Below are positions 61,959-64,000 of a stretch of DNA of 64,000 bases, in pieces. The notes beneath the pieces were generated by a model. It was given only the letters and a program-made list of their open reading frames with translations, was not told the origin of the DNA and did not search any database. A program made the translations under genes and the position numbers. Every line of letters begins with the position of its first letter. Within the stretch, counting starts at the first letter, position 1. Source of the DNA: Paenibacillus amylolyticus (lineage in GTDB: Bacteria; Bacillota; Bacilli; Paenibacillales; Paenibacillaceae); the NCBI RefSeq assembly GCF_001570725.1, contig NZ_BCNV01000001.1:3100001-3164000 (forward strand). The letters run 5' to 3'.

Positions 61959-63029
61959 GTGAGTACAAGTGTAGCCTCACCGCCAGTTCGTAAAGCAAAA
62001 GGTACTAAACCCTTTATTCCCGATTTGGTGTACTTTGAACCCGGTGCGCTGGAATATGATAAAGGTAAACGAATTATGGAATGGGTCACATCCAAAAACA
62101 TACCTTATCAGATGACCACATCCCATAACCGGATCACGAACCTGCCGGGTGAAACCGAACAAGAGAAGTATCGGATGGCGAAGCGTACTTTGGTCGTTGG
62201 TGTGCGCAAAACCCTCAAGTTCGACCAGTCGAAACCTTCAGCGGAATATGCCATTCCCATCTCTACAGGCTGTATGGGGCACTGTCATTATTGTTATCTT
62301 CAAACTACACTTGGCGCTAAACCTTATGTCCGTGTGTACGTCAATACGGAAGAGATCATTCAGGCTGCGAAAGGATACATCGAAGAACGCGCGCCTGAAA
62401 TCACACGATTTGAAGCAGCCTGTACGTCCGATCCCGTAGGACTTGAGCATATCACGGAGAATTTAAGTGACTTGATCCGTTTTATGGCGGAGGAAGAATA
62501 TGGACGCTTGCGCTTCGTAACCAAGTATCATCATGTTGATCCATTGTTAAACATTAAGCATAATGGCCACACTCGTATCCGCTTTAGCGTCAATTCCGAT
62601 TATGTCATCAAAAACTTTGAACCGGCTACTTCCAGATTTGAAGAGCGTATTGAAGCTGCTGGCAAAATTGCACATGCTGGTTATCCTCTGGGATTCATTA
62701 TCGCTCCCATTATGTGGTATGAAGGCTGGGAAGAAGGATACTCGGATCTGTTGCAGAAGCTCGCAGATACGCTTCCAGAGGAAGCAACCAAAGATCTTAC
62801 CTTTGAGATGATCCAGCACCGTTTTACCAAAACGGCCAAAGCGACTATTGAGAAGCGATATCCCAAAACCAAGCTGGAGATGGATATTGAGAAACGTAAG
62901 ATGAAATGGGGACGCTGGGGTCAGTACAAATATGTGTATAAAGATGACCAGCAAGATGCGCTGCGAGAGTTCATTACGGAACGTATCTTTGAACATTTCC
63001 CACTAGCCAATATTGATTACTTCACCTAA
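61959..63029 (+). CDS. splB: Spore photoproduct lyase
   Basis: A 356-residue radical-SAM enzyme that reverses the thymine dimer of spore DNA during germination. The iron-sulfur cluster motif CMGHCHYC lies near residue 105. The hydrogen-donor cysteine is in EAACTSDPVGLEH near 155, and RIRFSVNSD and FEMIQHRFT segments follow. It starts with GTG, seven bases after AAAGGAG. No splA lies next to it. Confidence 0.95.
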   Translation: MSTSVASPPVRKAKGTKPFIPDLVYFEPGALEYDKGKRIMEWVTSKNIPYQMTTSHNRITNLPGETEQEKYRMAKRTLVVGVRKTLKFDQSKPSAEYAIPISTGCMGHCHYCYLQTTLGAKPYVRVYVNTEEIIQAAKGYIEERAPEITRFEAACTSDPVGLEHITENLSDLIRFMAEEEYGRLRFVTKYHHVDPLLNIKHNGHTRIRFSVNSDYVIKNFEPATSRFEERIEAAGKIAHAGYPLGFIIAPIMWYEGWEEGYSDLLQKLADTLPEEATKDLTFEMIQHRFTKTAKATIEKRYPKTKLEMDIEKRKMKWGRWGQYKYVYKDDQQDALREFITERIFEHFPLANIDYFT

Positions 63030-63088
63030 ACGAAAAAAAGGCTCGTCCAAATTCATATGCTGCGATATGCATTCCTAACAAACGATTA

Positions 63089-63142
63089 AAAAGCAGGTTA
63101 CATGACCCAGAGTGACTCTGGTTAACATGTAGCCTGCTTTGT
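63089..63142. terminator. Bidirectional terminator between splB and ccdA
   Basis: AAAGCAGG.TACATG and CATGTA.CCTGCTTT arms plus an inner CAGAGT/ACTCTG stem form a long hairpin between the convergent genes. Confidence 0.9.
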
Positions 63143-63177
63143 CATGCATTTTTAAAATTCAAATTCAGTTCATACGT

Positions 63178-63891
63178 TTAAATAATCATCCAGTCTGGTG
63201 TAATCTGCTGCAACCAGATGGTAATCTTCGTCATCTGATCTGTAAAAAGCAATACACCAAGGAACAGCATTAATGCTCCCCCGATTTTCATCATGACATT
63301 GGAATACCGTAAGATCCAGCGTGTCGAACCGATGAAGAACGCCAAAATGAAGAAGGGTATGGCAAACCCTGCCGTATAGCCTGTAATCAGCGCCAGCCAG
63401 GTTGTGGGCTCACTCGCTGCCATCGCAATGATCGCTGTTAGAATGGGGCCAATACAGGGCGACCAGCCTGCCGAAAAACCGATACCAAATATAAATGAGC
63501 CCAGATATCCAGCAGGTTTCCATTTCATATCGAGCTTGCGTTCCTTCATCAGAAACTGTGGTTTGAACACACCAAGCAAAAACAATCCCATAAGCATAAT
63601 CAGAATTGCAGACAATTGTCTGATCAGCTCACGGTTATCATTGAAAAACTGACCAAACAATCCTGCACCCAGACCAAGCGAATAAAATACAGCCGAGAAG
63701 CCCAGAATAAACGCCAGCGTGTGCGTCATTGTCTTAAAACGGACTTCTCGCTGATTGCGGTCATCCTTCAATTGTTGCACCGTCATACCTGTGATATAGG
63801 AAAGGTATGATGGATACAGCGGAAGACAACATGGTGATATAAATGAGACCAAACCTGCTACAAAAGCCATCCATACATTAACATCAGGCAT
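63178..63891 (-). CDS. ccdA: Cytochrome c biogenesis protein CcdA
   Basis: A 237-residue six-helix membrane protein that carries electrons from cytosolic thioredoxin across the membrane. FISPCCLPLYPSYLSYITG lies in helix 1 (cysteine pair adjacent, with the first functional cysteine followed by LP), and SAGWSPCIGPIL carries the second reactive cysteine in helix 4. In sporulating bacilli CcdA serves cytochrome c maturation and, with StoA, spore cortex synthesis. The ATG at 63891 is chosen, with GGGAG upstream. Confidence 0.93.
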   Translation of the reverse strand: MPDVNVWMAFVAGLVSFISPCCLPLYPSYLSYITGMTVQQLKDDRNQREVRFKTMTHTLAFILGFSAVFYSLGLGAGLFGQFFNDNRELIRQLSAILIMLMGLFLLGVFKPQFLMKERKLDMKWKPAGYLGSFIFGIGFSAGWSPCIGPILTAIIAMAASEPTTWLALITGYTAGFAIPFFILAFFIGSTRWILRYSNVMMKIGGALMLFLGVLLFTDQMTKITIWLQQITPDWMII

Positions 63892-63940
63892 GAAGCGGAT
63901 GTCTCCCTTCCCCGGGCTCACGTGCTTGCTCGTTCAGTCG

Positions 63941-64000
63941 TCAGGCTCGGAACCCTTTTTTTCCAATCATCGTCAGAATCAGCATCATGATCAGCAATAA
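63941..64000 (-). CDS. C-terminus of an unidentified membrane protein
   Basis: The last 19 codons of a minus-strand frame that continues past the window. The visible peptide is a hydrophobic stretch (LLLIMMLILTMIG) followed by a basic end (KKGFRA), as in a tail transmembrane helix. It lies 49 bp before ccdA and may share its transcript. Too little is visible to name it. Confidence 0.45.
   Translation of the reverse strand, partial: LLLIMMLILTMIGKKGFRA

Noticed and set aside
1..64000. CRISPR arrays, tRNA or rRNA genes, prophage
   Set aside because: No regularly spaced repeats, no cloverleaf-like TTCGAATC/CCA patterns that held up on inspection, and no phage structural genes were found.

Overview
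The window is about 64 kb of chromosome from an endospore-forming Gram-positive bacterium, most likely Paenibacillus or a close relative. Reasons: sigF-spoIIAB-spoIIAA, spoIIM, spo0A, spoIVB and a complete spoIIIAA-AH operon are all present. Gene order follows, from memory, the Bacillus subtilis 'yqh-yqi-yqj-yqk' segment almost throughout. GC content looks near 50%, ribosome binding sites are strong (AGGAGG type), and TTG and GTG starts are frequent. I see no rRNA, tRNA, CRISPR array, prophage or transposase gene.

Layout: 0-0.6 kb, tail of an EamA-type transporter. 0.6-9.4 kb, minus-strand spoIIA operon, dacF, punA, xerD, a DUF4227 membrane protein, fur, spoIIM, an EndoQ-like PHP protein and nudF. 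9.4-11.8 kb, an M20 peptidase flanked by two plus-strand micro-genes (one Prli42-like) and lipB. 11.9-17 kb, a branched-chain 2-oxoacid dehydrogenase operon (lpdV-bkdAA-bkdAB-bkdB). 17.2-28.7 kb, an accessory block without B. subtilis-like order: small membrane proteins, an ion channel, thymidine kinase, two small Zn-ribbon proteins, a NlpC/P60-like hydrolase, an iron-regulated ferredoxin/siderophore reductase, two large AraC/siderophore-binding-protein genes and a GGDEF protein. 29-45 kb, spo0A, spoIVB, recN, argR, tlyA, dxs, ispA, xseBA, folD, nusB, an Asp23/AmaP envelope module and accCB. 45-51 kb, the spoIIIA operon. 51-64 kb, a ComB-like phosphatase, lysC, efp, a Xaa-Pro peptidase, aroQ, yqhR/Q/P, a patatin, a GH10-like secreted hydrolase, mntR, splB and ccdA.

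The most unusual structure is the pair of large genes at 22.3-26.5 kb. Each is one uninterrupted reading frame running from an AraC-type regulator straight into a complete lipoprotein (signal peptide, lipobox, siderophore-binding domain). At each junction the DNA carries a near-perfect Fur box, a ribosome binding site and an in-frame ATG, so the same bases encode a protein linker and a promoter/operator for an independent lipoprotein. Further Fur boxes precede each AraC part and the neighbouring reductase, so the block is a small iron regulon; fur itself lies 16 kb away.

Other points worth a second look: XerD lacks the usual catalytic lysine motif and is altered next to the active-site tyrosine; thymidine kinase has Gly and Glu exchanged in its P-loop; the potassium-channel-like protein has TVGHPD in place of TVGYGD; Spo0A boxes form a perfect inverted repeat upstream of a TTG-started spo0A; and there are two families of MITE-like intergenic repeats. 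Functional calls rest on recognised motifs, length and gene order; no database search was run.
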